DNA of 64,000 nucleotides, from contig NZ_CP068393.1 of assembly GCF_018128945.1 (NCBI RefSeq), positions 1,736,001-1,800,000 on the forward strand, written 5' to 3'. The stretch is from Aristaeella hokkaidonensis. Lineage in GTDB: Bacteria; Bacillota; Clostridia; Christensenellales; Aristaeellaceae. Under the pieces are notes generated by a model. It was not told the DNA's origin. It made no database searches and saw only the letters and a program-made list of their open reading frames with translations. The position numbers and the translations under genes were made by a program. This document shows, piece by piece, positions 8,758 to 17,923 of the stretch (positions are counted from its first letter, which is position 1; the number at the start of each line of letters is the position of its first letter).

Positions 8758-9568
8758 TGATCTCTTCCGCTCTCTTTCTCAGTTCCGCTTCCGTAGCGAA
8801 CCAGCCGTAGTGGCCGAATACCGGCGCACACTTTTCACATACAAAGGCATAGTATCCGTTCCGCGGCAGGCTCTTCGTGTTCAGCAGTTCCTCCGCCGTT
8901 TCCAGGTATTCTTCCACGGTCGCATCCGCGTTTTCAGCTCCCATCGCTGCTTCCGCCGCATCCGCCATGTTGAGCCAGGTAATCGCCTGTTCCAGTTCTC
9001 CGTGTTCCTGGGTTTTCATTACACAGATGGCCTTGCGGAACATTTCCATGGCTTCGTCATACTGTCCGCAGACCGCCAGGGAAAGTGCCATGTTGTTATA
9101 CAAACCGCCAAGCCTTCCGTCGTTCAGCGGCAGGTTCTTTTCATAGTTGGCCCGGGCCCGTTCAAAGTATGCCAGTCCGCCGGCGGGATCCCCGAAGGCT
9201 TCCCGCACCGTACCCGCGTTCACCCAGGTCGTCCCGGCCGTTACCGTATCCTGCATGCCCAGCTTTTCCACCAGTGCAGCTGCCTGCTCAGCATTCCGGA
9301 GGGCAGGTTCCTGTTTTCCCTGTTTCCGGTAATAGCCCATCAGCTCGTTATGCAGCATCAGCTGGCCACGCTCGTCCCGGTTGGCTTCTGCCTCTGCCAG
9401 CCAGTACTTCAGGTGCCGTTCCACGGCAGGCCAGTCATTCCGGTCCTCATACTCCCGGAGCTTATCCATGATCCGTCCCACAGGCACCGGCTGCACACTT
9501 TCCTCTTCGCCCGGTTTTCCGCACAGCACGCATCTCGGATCCACATAATCTTCTCTATTCAGATTCAT
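8744..9568 (-). CDS. tetratricopeptide-repeat protein with terminal CxxC motifs
   Basis: A 274-residue helical-repeat protein. At least four TPR-like units are readable (for example AWTLNMA-type and YNNMALSLAVCGQYDEAMEM segments). CVLC (C13/C16) near the N-terminus and CEKC near the C-terminus could bind a metal together. The start at 9568 is chosen over 9598 because AGGAGG precedes only the former, at a rather long 12-nt spacing. It overlaps the DUF4037 gene, its probable partner. Confidence 0.78.
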   Translation of the reverse strand: MNLNREDYVDPRCVLCGKPGEEESVQPVPVGRIMDKLREYEDRNDWPAVERHLKYWLAEAEANRDERGQLMLHNELMGYYRKQGKQEPALRNAEQAAALVEKLGMQDTVTAGTTWVNAGTVREAFGDPAGGLAYFERARANYEKNLPLNDGRLGGLYNNMALSLAVCGQYDEAMEMFRKAICVMKTQEHGELEQAITWLNMADAAEAAMGAENADATVEEYLETAEELLNTKSLPRNGYYAFVCEKCAPVFGHYGWFATEAELRKRAEEINDRS

Positions 9569-9613
9569 CCCGATCCACAACCTCCTCTCCTGTATCATCC
9601 CGTATGTAAAGAA

Positions 9614-9650
9614 GTATTAATTCTTAATTCTGAATTCTTAATTCTTAATT
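9614..9650. repeat. AT-rich TTAATTCT repeat at the phosphatase stop
   Basis: Near-tandem TTAATTCTTAATTCTGAATTC units between the TPR start and the LMW phosphatase stop; the repeat supplies the phosphatase stop codon. Nearly identical to 38473-38502. Confidence 0.55.
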
Positions 9651-10100
9651 TGATCTGATGCTCCGCATCATTCCCCTGACTCCTTCTTCTATCTGCTTCA
9701 GCACGCCGTTAAAGTCCCGGGTATACCAGGGATCGTCAATCTCCTGTCCGGGCTTTCCCGCCCAGTCCAGCAGCATGGACAGTTTCCCTTCCGGGTCCCC
9801 GCCGTAGATATGCCTCATATCCCACATGTTCTCATCGTCCATTCCGACGATATAATCCCACTGTGAATATTCTGCCCGTGTGGTCTGCCTGGCCGCATGC
9901 CGTTCACACTGGTATCCGGCCGCAGCCAGGGCTTTTTTCATCGGCGGATAGATGTCGTTTCCAATCTCTTCCCGCGTTGCCGCCGCGGAAGCAATCTGCA
10001 GGTCTTTCCTCCCCTGCTCCCGCGCCATTTGCTTCATCACCATTTCCGCCGCAGCACTTCGACAAATGTTCCCGTGGCAGATAAAAAGCACTTTGATCAT
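9645..10100 (-). CDS. low-molecular-weight protein tyrosine phosphatase
   Basis: A 151-residue LMW-PTP. The P-loop ICHGNICRSAAAE (CxGNxCRS) is at residues 8-20 and the general-acid Asp is in IDDPWYTRDF. Family members dephosphorylate tyrosine or arginine residues; the sequence does not choose between these. Full length for the family. Confidence 0.92.
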   Translation of the reverse strand: MIKVLFICHGNICRSAAAEMVMKQMAREQGRKDLQIASAAATREEIGNDIYPPMKKALAAAGYQCERHAARQTTRAEYSQWDYIVGMDDENMWDMRHIYGGDPEGKLSMLLDWAGKPGQEIDDPWYTRDFNGVLKQIEEGVRGMMRSIRSN

Positions 10101-10151
10101 TCTTTCGAAAAACCTTTCATCACTTGCCGGTGCTTGATATTATGCACCGTT

Positions 10152-11381
10152 TTATGCCATAAATGCTTCGATCTCATCAGGATCTTTAATGATATCCTTC
10201 GAAAGGACTTCGCACCCGTCCTCAGTAATCAGGAGATCATCCTCGATACGGATACCGATTGCTTCTTCATCGATGTATAATCCCGGCTCATTGCTGATAA
10301 TCCAGCCGGGCGCAAGCACATCCCCGGCCAGGGAGATGTCGTGCACATCAATCCCGATAGGGTGGCTCACGCTGTGCATGTAATACTTGTTTACCTCTGA
10401 GACCTCCTGGATCATCCCCAGGGCAATCAGACCTTCCCCGAGGGTCCGACTTGCGACATCGTTCAGGTCTTTTATGGTCATACCAGGCTTCGCGGCCGCA
10501 GCAACCGCCTCATTCGCTTTAAGGACCAGCTCATAGATCTCGCGCTGTCTCGGGCTGAACTTTCCGTTAGCCGGATAGGTCCTCGTAATATCGCTGCAGT
10601 AGTTTTCATATTTTACGCCCAGGTCTAGCAGGACCAGTGAGCCATCCTTCACTTCACAGTGGTTTGTCTCGTAGTGCATCATGCATCCGTTAATGCCTGA
10701 ACCGGCGATCGTGGGGAATGCCTGGCGCTTCACGCCCAGCCGTCTGCATGTATACTCAAAGTCCGCCTGTACCTGATATTCCATCATACCCGGTTTCAGG
10801 TTTTTCATCACATATTCCAGTCCCTGGCGGGTAATGTCCACCGCTTTGCGGATGCTTTCCACCTCCTGCGCATCCTTCTGTTCCCTGAGCGGCACGCAAG
10901 CCGTATGCAAATCCTTCAGGATCACATGCGGATAGGCCTGCCTGAACCGTTCTGCCATTACCAGATTGTAATCCGGCAGATCGTTCATCTGGCAGCGGTA
11001 CAGGTCGAAGTACGCCTGTTCCACATGGAACCGCCCCATAAAGCTGCTGATCGCACCTTCCAGGCTGTCCGTATAGCGTACGTCCTCAATCCCGGAGATT
11101 GCCCGGGCTTCCTCCACAGTAGGCATTTTTCCGGTCCACCGTTCAGAAAGCGGATCCGGCTCTTCAATGAACAGAAACTCCCGTGTCTTTTCCGCCGTCT
11201 TATATGCCAGGAACGCTGTATTTTCCCGTTCCAGTCCTGTTAAGTAGAAATACTGGCTGTTGACCACGAAATCAAAATAATCATCCTCATTGGTATGAAT
11301 GGGGATACCGGCATAGGAAACTACCAATGTGTTTTCCGCCAAAGATTGATAAAGTCTTTCCCTGTGTTCTGCAAATGACAT
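10152..11381 (-). CDS. pepP: Xaa-Pro aminopeptidase (M24B)
   Basis: A 409-residue metallopeptidase releasing N-terminal residues before proline. It has an N-terminal creatinase-like domain and a C-terminal pita-bread domain with all five metal ligands: Asp in LLDLGVKYENYCSDITRTYP (two), His in SHPIGIDVHD, Glu in NEPGLYI and Glu in IRIEDDLL. The start at 11381 (MSFAEHRERL) is preferred because AAAGGAT precedes it; the frame is open to 11450. Confidence 0.93.
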   Translation of the reverse strand: MSFAEHRERLYQSLAENTLVVSYAGIPIHTNEDDYFDFVVNSQYFYLTGLERENTAFLAYKTAEKTREFLFIEEPDPLSERWTGKMPTVEEARAISGIEDVRYTDSLEGAISSFMGRFHVEQAYFDLYRCQMNDLPDYNLVMAERFRQAYPHVILKDLHTACVPLREQKDAQEVESIRKAVDITRQGLEYVMKNLKPGMMEYQVQADFEYTCRRLGVKRQAFPTIAGSGINGCMMHYETNHCEVKDGSLVLLDLGVKYENYCSDITRTYPANGKFSPRQREIYELVLKANEAVAAAAKPGMTIKDLNDVASRTLGEGLIALGMIQEVSEVNKYYMHSVSHPIGIDVHDISLAGDVLAPGWIISNEPGLYIDEEAIGIRIEDDLLITEDGCEVLSKDIIKDPDEIEAFMA

Positions 11382-11502
11382 GATGTTTTTATCCTTTCTT
11401 TGATTCCGCAAAACTTCACGAGATAATAGTTTGTTATTGCCTGCGGGCATGTCCCGTTATCCCTTCAGTCAGTGCTGACGTGGCGGACAAACAGGATTTT
11501 GA

Positions 11503-12534
11503 TCATATGTAAATCATCGCCAGCAGTAAGGCCAAACAGCAGAGCCATCCCAGGACAAACAGGATCAGATGCTTCTTTTCGGCGTGGATCGCAATGTATT
11601 CCCGAATCATGGCGTTCGGCCAATAGTAGAAAGTCACATGACTGCCGATGCCGGTACACTTCAGGCGGATCTCACGGCAGTACCGGAGAGCCCTGTACAC
11701 ATGGTAATTGCTGGAGACGAGTGCCGTATACTTTCTTCCGGGAAAACTGTTGATGATTTCCTGGGAATAGCGCAGGTTTTCAAGAGTTGTTGTGGACCGC
11801 TCTTCCGGAAGAATGTCCTCCTCCGGGATGCCTTTCGAAAGCAGATACCGTTTCATTGCTTCCGCTTCCGGAATGCTTTCATCAGAGCCCTGTCCGCCGG
11901 AAGGAATCAGTTTGGGCGGTGTCGGATCCTGCCTGTATACCTCAATCGCCTTATCCAGGCGATCCTGCAGCAGTTTCGGAACCCTGTCCCCTTCCAGCAG
12001 GCCTGAACCGTGGATAATCACATAATCGAAGTCTTTTTTCCGGGGGATGATCTGAAGGAACAGCGTATAAATCATGAAAATCAGGAAAGATACTGATCCG
12101 TAAATGACGGTCATGCAGAAAACAGCACCCAGCACCGGCCATATAGTGCGTTGAATCAGAAAAGGCGTTTTGTTTCCGACGTAGGCATAGTATAGTACGC
12201 CTGCCGCCAGGATGGCTTCACCCGCCAGGATAGCAATTCCGAGGCCCAAGGAAAGCAGCTGGGAAAGATGCCTACCTTCTTTCCGCATCATCACAAATCC
12301 GTTATAAATCAGGAAAAAAGGAACAATCAGAATACTCAGCAGGAAAGCCATTATGATCACAATCATAGGCTCCTGCCAGTTGTTCCCCGAGATACATATA
12401 ATCAAAGGAAACAAAGAAAGGATAGCAAACGTCAGGACATAACAGTTCCGGTATCTGCTCCGGTCTTTATGGAACAGGTAGAGAAATACTCCCCAGCATA
12501 CAAGAGAAAACCCGAGTGTTGCAGCTACATTCAC
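11503..12534 (-). CDS. YdcF/DUF218 family membrane protein
   Basis: A 343-residue protein with about five N-terminal membrane segments, then a DUF218 domain beginning DYVIIHGSGL and including GGQGSDESIPEAEAMKRYL and STTTLENLRYSQEI. One more hydrophobic segment lies at the C-terminus. DUF218 proteins (YdcF, SanA, ElyC) are envelope-associated, with nucleotide or lipid-linked substrates suggested. The start is GTG at 12534 with AGAAGG upstream. Confidence 0.85.
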   Translation of the reverse strand: MNVAATLGFSLVCWGVFLYLFHKDRSRYRNCYVLTFAILSLFPLIICISGNNWQEPMIVIIMAFLLSILIVPFFLIYNGFVMMRKEGRHLSQLLSLGLGIAILAGEAILAAGVLYYAYVGNKTPFLIQRTIWPVLGAVFCMTVIYGSVSFLIFMIYTLFLQIIPRKKDFDYVIIHGSGLLEGDRVPKLLQDRLDKAIEVYRQDPTPPKLIPSGGQGSDESIPEAEAMKRYLLSKGIPEEDILPEERSTTTLENLRYSQEIINSFPGRKYTALVSSNYHVYRALRYCREIRLKCTGIGSHVTFYYWPNAMIREYIAIHAEKKHLILFVLGWLCCLALLLAMIYI

Positions 12535-12700
12535 GCAAATAACCTTCTTCTCTGAAAGGAATCCTGATCAGCCATATCTGACAAATCCTTCCCGGATCTT
12601 TTGTCTTTTCGTAAAGAACAGTTATTCTTTTTCGATAGAGTATGGCATCAATTTCCCGATCATTTTATAGGATATCATATTGAACTCCTCACGGGCAACA

Positions 12701-12731
12701 AAAAGCCGGCTGAATCATCAGCCGATTTTTT
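12701..12731 (-). terminator. terminator after the inositol monophosphatase gene
   Basis: A 7-bp stem CGGCTGA/TCAGCCG with a 4-nt loop; A and T runs on both sides make it usable in either direction. The remainder of 12,535-12,800 shows no gene. Confidence 0.65.
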
Positions 12732-12801
12732 ATGGTATATCCTTTTTTCCTGTTCCTTTTCAAAAACCAATACTGGATTCCACCGAACCGTTTCCGGAAA
12801 T

Positions 12802-13587
12802 TTACTTCTGTCCCAGGTGCGGTACGGTTTTGCGGAATACTTCCAAAGCCATCGGCATGCACAGGGGATTGGCTGAAAGGATAGCCGTGGAAAGGTCGTA
12901 ATCCATTTCTCCGCCTGCCAGCGGCATCTGTACCTGTCCGCCCGCCTCCTGTACGATCAGGCTGCCTGCGGCATAATCCCACGGTTTCAGCCTCAGTTCG
13001 AAGAATATATCATGCCTTCCGTAGGCCAGGTATGCCAGGTCCAGCGCCGCTGAGCCGCTCCTGCGGATATCCGCGCATTGATGGAGATATTCACTTGCCA
13101 GCTTCATGCCGATATCTTCCAGTTCCTCATAATAAGGCGCCGTTCCGAAAGCAACCAACGCATTCCGGAAAGGCGTATCAGACACATGGATCGGGCGGTC
13201 ATTGAGGAATGCCCCCGCTCCTTCTTCAGCATAGAACAGTTCCTGCGTAAAGGGCTGCCAGATCACGCCGATCACCGGCTTTTTGTTCCGGCACAACGCA
13301 ATGGATACTGCTGACATGCGGTAATCATGGATCATATTGGTCGTGCCGTCCAGCGGATCCACAATCCATGTCGGCACGTCCGTCAGGGCCTGGTTTTCTT
13401 TCTCCTCCCCGATAAACTCAGAACCGGGCAGCAGCTGCAGAAGCTCTTTCTCCAGAAACTCCTGAACCTTGCAGTCGATGTTTGTCACATAATTCGCGTG
13501 GCCTTCCTTGCTGACCACGTCTGTCAGCGCATCCCGCCGGAAAAAGGCACCTGCTTCCTGTGCGATCTGTATCAGCCTGTTCTTCAC
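12802..13587 (-). CDS. inositol monophosphatase family protein
   Basis: A 261-residue Mg2+/Li+-sensitive phosphatase family member. Metal-site motifs are GEEK at ~63, WIVDPLDGTTNMIHDY at ~82 and the C-terminal WDYAAGSLIVQEAGG. Substrates could be inositol-1-phosphate, 3'-phosphoadenosine phosphate or a sugar phosphate. The start is GTG at 13587 with GGAGGAGAAATT directly upstream. Confidence 0.92.
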   Translation of the reverse strand: MKNRLIQIAQEAGAFFRRDALTDVVSKEGHANYVTNIDCKVQEFLEKELLQLLPGSEFIGEEKENQALTDVPTWIVDPLDGTTNMIHDYRMSAVSIALCRNKKPVIGVIWQPFTQELFYAEEGAGAFLNDRPIHVSDTPFRNALVAFGTAPYYEELEDIGMKLASEYLHQCADIRRSGSAALDLAYLAYGRHDIFFELRLKPWDYAAGSLIVQEAGGQVQMPLAGGEMDYDLSTAILSANPLCMPMALEVFRKTVPHLGQK

Positions 13588-13698
13588 AATTTCTCCTCCG
13601 GTCTTTCCTGATTCTTCCTTATTACCTGCTTGATCAGCATATCACAGATAGGTATCTCGAACAACAATCATTCGGCCCGGACGCTTTCCGGTCGGTAT

Positions 13699-13730
13699 AA
13701 AAATCGGGGTTCCGCCGAAGCGGAACCCCT
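13699..13730 (-). terminator. terminator of the Tat-exported flavoprotein gene
   Basis: A 10-bp GGGGTTCCGC stem closed by a UUCG tetraloop, followed on the minus strand by GATTTTTAT. Confidence 0.88.
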
Positions 13731-13762
13731 TAACCCTGGTTATGAAGAAGATCCTGTCAAAA

Positions 13763-15799
13763 TCACTTTACGGCCTTGGACAGGGCGTCGTTGACAGCTT
13801 CCTTGTAGCCGTTCATGGAAACGGTCACGCCGGAAACCACGTCGATGTCCAGGCTCTGCTTTTCAACAGTCTGGGCAGCATACTGCGGGAGCGCAACACC
13901 GCCGAGACCTTCGGTCTCAGCATGCTCAAGGATTTCAACATTGTCAATCTTTCCATCCTTGATGATGACCTTAACCTTGATCTTGCCGTTGATGCCGTTG
14001 CCTTCGCCTTCGTATTCACCGTCAGCGAAAGTACCGGTAACGTCGGCGGACGCCGCAGCGATAGCACTGGCGGGTCTGGTAGTGCCGGGCGCGTAGATCT
14101 CACCAACGAAGGTGGTCACAGGGGTTTCTTCGCTCTTGAATTCGCCCTTGGCGCGCTTGGCGGCGTTGGTACCGGAAATGCGGCCGAAGACCATGGTCTC
14201 GCCCAGGTTGCCGGAGCCGTTGTACATGTCGCAGAAGATGGAGCCCATTTCACCGGCTTCGAACAGACCTTCGATCGGCAGTCCGTCAGTGTTGATGACC
14301 TGGCCGAACTTGTTCTTGCGGGGACCGCCCTGGGTGTTGAAGTAGGTCGGGCCGATCTTGGTGGCGTAGAAGGGGCCCTTCTTGACGGGCACCATGGTGC
14401 TGAAGGGACGGCCGTAGTCGGCATCCTCACCGGCATCATAACGCTTGTTGTAGGCATTGACCGCAGCCACGAAACGCTCGGTGCTGAAGTCGGGAGCATC
14501 CTTGCCGCCCTCGGACTGCCGGATCGCTTCGGCCAGGTCTTCCAGCGTTTCGCCCATCAGGACTTCGCCGGTGGCCAGCTCGTCAACATATCCGTCAGAG
14601 AAAGCGCTTACCAGCTTCTTGCCATTGGCCAGCTGGTCGGAATCCTGCACCAGGTAGGCCGGCAGGGGCATGGGAGTGGAGATCCAGCGGCCGCCGATGT
14701 AGATACGGCCATGGCGGGTAGCACCGGATTCATCCATGAAGCGGTCGCCGCCCAGGCCAACGTAGATACCGCTGGTGGCATTGGGGCCGCTGAACAGGCT
14801 CACAGCGTCCAGGTGGGGCCGCTTGTGGGTCCAGGTGAAGCCGGCGGAGTTAGACATATGCCACAGGTCGGCACCAGCTCCCAGCGCCATCTTGATGCCG
14901 TCGCCGTCGTTGTACAGACCACCCTGCTGATGGACATAGGGCATCTGCAGATAGCTGGAAACCATTTCCTGGTTGTGTTCGAAACCGCCGCAGGCCAGAA
15001 CCACACCGCCGTTGACCTTGATCTTCACGTCAGTGCCGTCCTTGTTGATGATCACACCGATCACAGCGCCTTCAGCGTCGGTAATCAGCTTCTTACCGGG
15101 AGCGGAGAACCACACGTCGATGGGACGGGCTTTCACAGCTTCCTGGCACAGGTTGTAGTAGCCGCGGTCGAAGCGGGAACCGGTAGCAGTCAGGCACAGG
15201 CAGTGCTTGCTGGCGGGGATTTCCGGGAACTCAGCCCAGTTGTAATACCAGTAATCGGTACGGCCCAGCTTGTAGGGGTCGGTCAGGTTGCCTTCGCTGC
15301 CGTCAGCATATTTCCAGTCCTTGTTGGTGGCTTCCATGCCGGCAGAGGGATGATCGGTAGGAGAAATGATCGCAGCATCGCCGCCCATGGGGCCGGTCAT
15401 CCAGGCATAGTTCTCAACGCAGCCTTCGCAGTAAGCGCGGACAGCGTCGGGATCCCAGTTCTGGAACTTGCCCATCAGGGTGGTCAGGTACTCATACAGT
15501 CCGTCAGCATCATCGGTAGCCATAACGAACTGACCGGAAACTGCGGTGTTTCCGCCTTCAGCGCCTTCGGGGGCTTTTTCAGCCAGCAGCACCTTCGCGC
15601 CCTGCTCAAAAGCAGCAACAGCAGCGTTGGCACCGGCTCCGCCGTAACCCAGCACAACTACGTCATACTCCGCGTCCCACGCGATTTCTTCATCAGCCTT
15701 TGCGTCACGCAGGTTCAGTCCGGCACTGGCAACAGTCAGCCCTGCGGCACCAATGGCAGCGCCCTTCAGGAATGAACGGCGGGAAATGTTTTTTTCCAT
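13763..15799 (-). CDS. Tat-exported FAD-dependent oxidoreductase with FMN-binding domain
   Basis: A 678-residue flavocytochrome-c/fumarate-reductase-type protein. The N-terminus SRRSFLKGAAIGAAGLTVAS is a twin-arginine signal (RR at 7-8). The FAD-binding motif VVVLGYGGAGANAAVAA follows at ~45, and the C-terminal FAD segment is EGLFEAGEMGSIF. The last ~90 residues are an FMN_bind domain ending in DVVSGVTVSMNG, equivalent to the SGATxT/S site where FMN is attached through a Thr/Ser by ApbE-type transferases. Likely an extracytoplasmic reductase of an organic acceptor (fumarate-, urocanate- or cinnamate-like); the substrate is not readable. The start at 15799 has AGGAGT at correct spacing. Confidence 0.92.
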   Translation of the reverse strand: MEKNISRRSFLKGAAIGAAGLTVASAGLNLRDAKADEEIAWDAEYDVVVLGYGGAGANAAVAAFEQGAKVLLAEKAPEGAEGGNTAVSGQFVMATDDADGLYEYLTTLMGKFQNWDPDAVRAYCEGCVENYAWMTGPMGGDAAIISPTDHPSAGMEATNKDWKYADGSEGNLTDPYKLGRTDYWYYNWAEFPEIPASKHCLCLTATGSRFDRGYYNLCQEAVKARPIDVWFSAPGKKLITDAEGAVIGVIINKDGTDVKIKVNGGVVLACGGFEHNQEMVSSYLQMPYVHQQGGLYNDGDGIKMALGAGADLWHMSNSAGFTWTHKRPHLDAVSLFSGPNATSGIYVGLGGDRFMDESGATRHGRIYIGGRWISTPMPLPAYLVQDSDQLANGKKLVSAFSDGYVDELATGEVLMGETLEDLAEAIRQSEGGKDAPDFSTERFVAAVNAYNKRYDAGEDADYGRPFSTMVPVKKGPFYATKIGPTYFNTQGGPRKNKFGQVINTDGLPIEGLFEAGEMGSIFCDMYNGSGNLGETMVFGRISGTNAAKRAKGEFKSEETPVTTFVGEIYAPGTTRPASAIAAASADVTGTFADGEYEGEGNGINGKIKVKVIIKDGKIDNVEILEHAETEGLGGVALPQYAAQTVEKQSLDIDVVSGVTVSMNGYKEAVNDALSKAVK

Positions 15800-15853
15800 G
15801 GCAAAAGACTCCTTCCTTGTATAGCCACTCATCTGGCTTTTATTTGTATCAAA

Positions 15854-15900
15854 ATTATAGTATCTTTGCTCTTGCATTAGAAGAAGATTTCTTGTATAAA
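15854..15900. promoter_or_regulatory. overlapping divergent promoters, flavoprotein and LysR gene
   Basis: Minus strand: TTCTAA (15877-15882), 17 nt, TATAAT (15854-15859) towards the flavoprotein gene. Plus strand: TTGCAT (15872-15877), 17 nt, TATAAA (15895-15900) towards the LysR gene. The two -35 boxes overlap, the usual layout for a LysR protein that represses itself and activates its neighbour. Confidence 0.6.
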
Positions 15901-15946
15901 GGTGAAAAGGGAAACCTTTTTACTCAGCAAACACCCGAGGCGCATT

Positions 15947-16825
15947 ATGAACACAAAGAACCTGGACACCTTTATTACCCTCACAAAGTACAACAGCATC
16001 AACGCAGCCGCAGACGCCTTATTTATTTCATCTCCGGCGCTGCAGCAGCAAATCAACCGTTTGGAATCAGAAATTGGTTTCAAGCTTTTTGAAAGAGGAG
16101 CCGCCGGCATTCGCCTGACCCCGGCAGGGGAAACCTTTCTGGACGGCGTCATCAAGCTCCGGTCTGACACGGAATCCCTGCTTGCCCGCTGTCGGGAAAC
16201 CGACTCCCTGAACAAGTCACTGCGGGTGGGTGCCATTCTTGGCCTTCAGCCCGATCTGTTCCCCCGGGTCAGCGGACCCTTTTACCAGAAGTATCCCCAT
16301 ATTGTCCAGAAACCGGTCATGGAGAGTGAAGAACAGCTTTTCAGTGACCTTGACCGTGGTGCACTGGACGTGATTGAATACTTTGACTGTCCCAGGGCAC
16401 ATGCCGCCGGGCGCAATTTTGAACCGCTGTTCTGGGAAGGCCGCGACTGTATGATGTCCCCCAATCACCCCCTGGCCTCCCATGATATCCTGACCCTGGA
16501 CGACCTGGCGGGACAGCATATCATTGTCTATCGGTTTGACCGGCTGCCCGGTCTTCGGGAGTATGTGGAAAAATCGTATCCGGACATCCGTATCAGCGAA
16601 GATCCCCGCGTGATGGATCTGTACACCGTTGTCCGCTCCTTTGAGGATGGACATATCGGCCTGGTTCCTCCCCATGTGGGCAGCCAGTTCCATCCGCTCC
16701 GGACCATTCCGCTGAAAATGGACATGAGCTGGCCCATCGGGCTGGTATACCGGGAGCCCCGCTCCGCCGTTGTCAGTCAGTTCATCGAAGTGGCCAAACA
16801 GGTTTTCAGCCAGTACACCAAATAA
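15947..16825 (+). CDS. LysR-family transcriptional regulator
   Basis: A 292-residue regulator. The N-terminal winged HTH (FITLTKYNSINAAADALFI, then SPALQQQINRLESEIG) is followed by a periplasmic-binding-protein-like effector domain. The start at 15947 has GAGG 6 nt upstream and gives the normal LysR N-terminus. Divergent from the Tat-exported flavoprotein gene, which it presumably controls in response to that enzyme's substrate. Confidence 0.92.
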   Translation: MNTKNLDTFITLTKYNSINAAADALFISSPALQQQINRLESEIGFKLFERGAAGIRLTPAGETFLDGVIKLRSDTESLLARCRETDSLNKSLRVGAILGLQPDLFPRVSGPFYQKYPHIVQKPVMESEEQLFSDLDRGALDVIEYFDCPRAHAAGRNFEPLFWEGRDCMMSPNHPLASHDILTLDDLAGQHIIVYRFDRLPGLREYVEKSYPDIRISEDPRVMDLYTVVRSFEDGHIGLVPPHVGSQFHPLRTIPLKMDMSWPIGLVYREPRSAVVSQFIEVAKQVFSQYTK

Positions 16826-16829
16826 AACC

Positions 16830-16866
16830 AAACGACCGTCTGCATAACGCAGACGGTCGTTTTTTG
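16830..16866 (+). terminator. bidirectional terminator between lysR and tatC
   Basis: A 13-bp stem AACGACCGTCTGC around loop ATAAC with TTTTTT on the plus side and a T-rich run on the minus side, between convergent genes. Confidence 0.88.
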
Positions 16867-16876
16867 TCTCAATGTT

Positions 16877-17671
16877 TTATTCTCTTTCCCTCGGCTTGGT
16901 CAGGCGGCAGGCCTGGATGCCGATCTCATACAACAGGATCATCGGCAGTCCCAGTGCCAGCTGGGATACCACATCCGGAGGTGTCAGAATGGCGGCAATG
17001 ACAAAAATGCCAAGCACCACAAACTTCCGTTTGGAAGCCAGCATCTTGTAGTTGGTCCATCCGATCCGGGTGGTCAGGTACAGTGCCACCGGCAGCTGAA
17101 ACGCCAGTCCGAAGGGAACAATAAAGCCGAACAGGAAGCTGACGTATTTGTCGATGGACAGCATCGGTGTTGCCAGGTTGTCGCCCGCCACCAAGAAGAA
17201 ATCCACTGCCAGCATGTATACTGCCATGTAGCAGAAGACCACGCCCAGCAGGAACAGGAACAGGGCAATCAGGAACAGGATGCGGAACGCCTTTTTCTCT
17301 TTGGGGAAAAGGGCGGGTTTGATAAAGCTCCAGATCTGCCAGATGATCACCGGCGAAGCCAGGATCAACGCCGCGATAATCGCGACCTTGAATTTGGTCA
17401 CCAGTGCTTCAGACATGGCTGTGTAGATGATTTCAATCCCGCGCTCCGCAATAGGTCCAATAATCCAGGCCATCAGCGTTTCGATTGCGAGATAGAACAC
17501 CAGGAAAAACGCAACAGCCACTGCCGCGGCGGATACGATCAGCACGCGCCGCAGGGCCTGCAGGTGAACCAGCAGCGGCGCTCCGCCGCCGTCCGGCATC
17601 TGCTGCTCCGTTTCTTCCAGCTCCGTCTGATTGTCTCCCTTCCGAAGCTCTTTGCTATTCTTTTTGCTCAT
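16877..17671 (-). CDS. tatC: Sec-independent translocase subunit TatC
   Basis: A 264-residue polytopic membrane protein with six hydrophobic segments. TatC landmarks are the cytoplasmic HLQALRRVLI near residue 37, IWSFIKPALFPKEKKAF, and ILTPPDVVSQLALGLPMILLYE. The extra ~30 polar residues at the N-terminus are longer than usual. TatC binds the twin-arginine signal; a Tat substrate is encoded 1 kb away. It follows tatA by 18 nt. Confidence 0.96.
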   Translation of the reverse strand: MSKKNSKELRKGDNQTELEETEQQMPDGGGAPLLVHLQALRRVLIVSAAAVAVAFFLVFYLAIETLMAWIIGPIAERGIEIIYTAMSEALVTKFKVAIIAALILASPVIIWQIWSFIKPALFPKEKKAFRILFLIALFLFLLGVVFCYMAVYMLAVDFFLVAGDNLATPMLSIDKYVSFLFGFIVPFGLAFQLPVALYLTTRIGWTNYKMLASKRKFVVLGIFVIAAILTPPDVVSQLALGLPMILLYEIGIQACRLTKPRERE

Positions 17672-17689
17672 ACGATCACGGCAGCCCTG

Positions 17690-17890
17690 TTACTTCTTTG
17701 CTTTGGTGCTCTTGGCGGGCTTTTCGTCCTCATCCTCATCGGATGTGTTGTCGTCATCTTCCTTCACTTCATGCTTGAAGTCCTTGATGCTCTTTCCCAG
17801 GGCTTTGCCAACGCCGGCCAGTTTGCCGCCGCCGAACAGTACCAGTGCAAGCACCACAATTAAGATGATTTCCGTAGTTCCCAGACGCAT
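17690..17890 (-). CDS. tatA: twin-arginine translocase subunit TatA
   Basis: A 66-residue protein: one N-terminal membrane helix (IILIVVLALVLFGGGKLAG), the FGGGKL hinge, an amphipathic helix (GVGKALGKSIKDFKHEV) and an acidic then lysine-rich tail. It forms the variable-size Tat pore and sits between tatB-like and tatC genes. Confidence 0.94.
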   Translation of the reverse strand: MRLGTTEIILIVVLALVLFGGGKLAGVGKALGKSIKDFKHEVKEDDDNTSDEDEDEKPAKSTKAKK

Positions 17891-17923
17891 GTTTGTATCC
17901 TCCTTATGCCTGACGCTGCAGGC

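Noticed and set aside
13742..15775. 677-codon open frame on the plus strand
   Set aside because: Antisense to the Tat-exported flavoprotein, whose motifs are unmistakable; no family features of its own.
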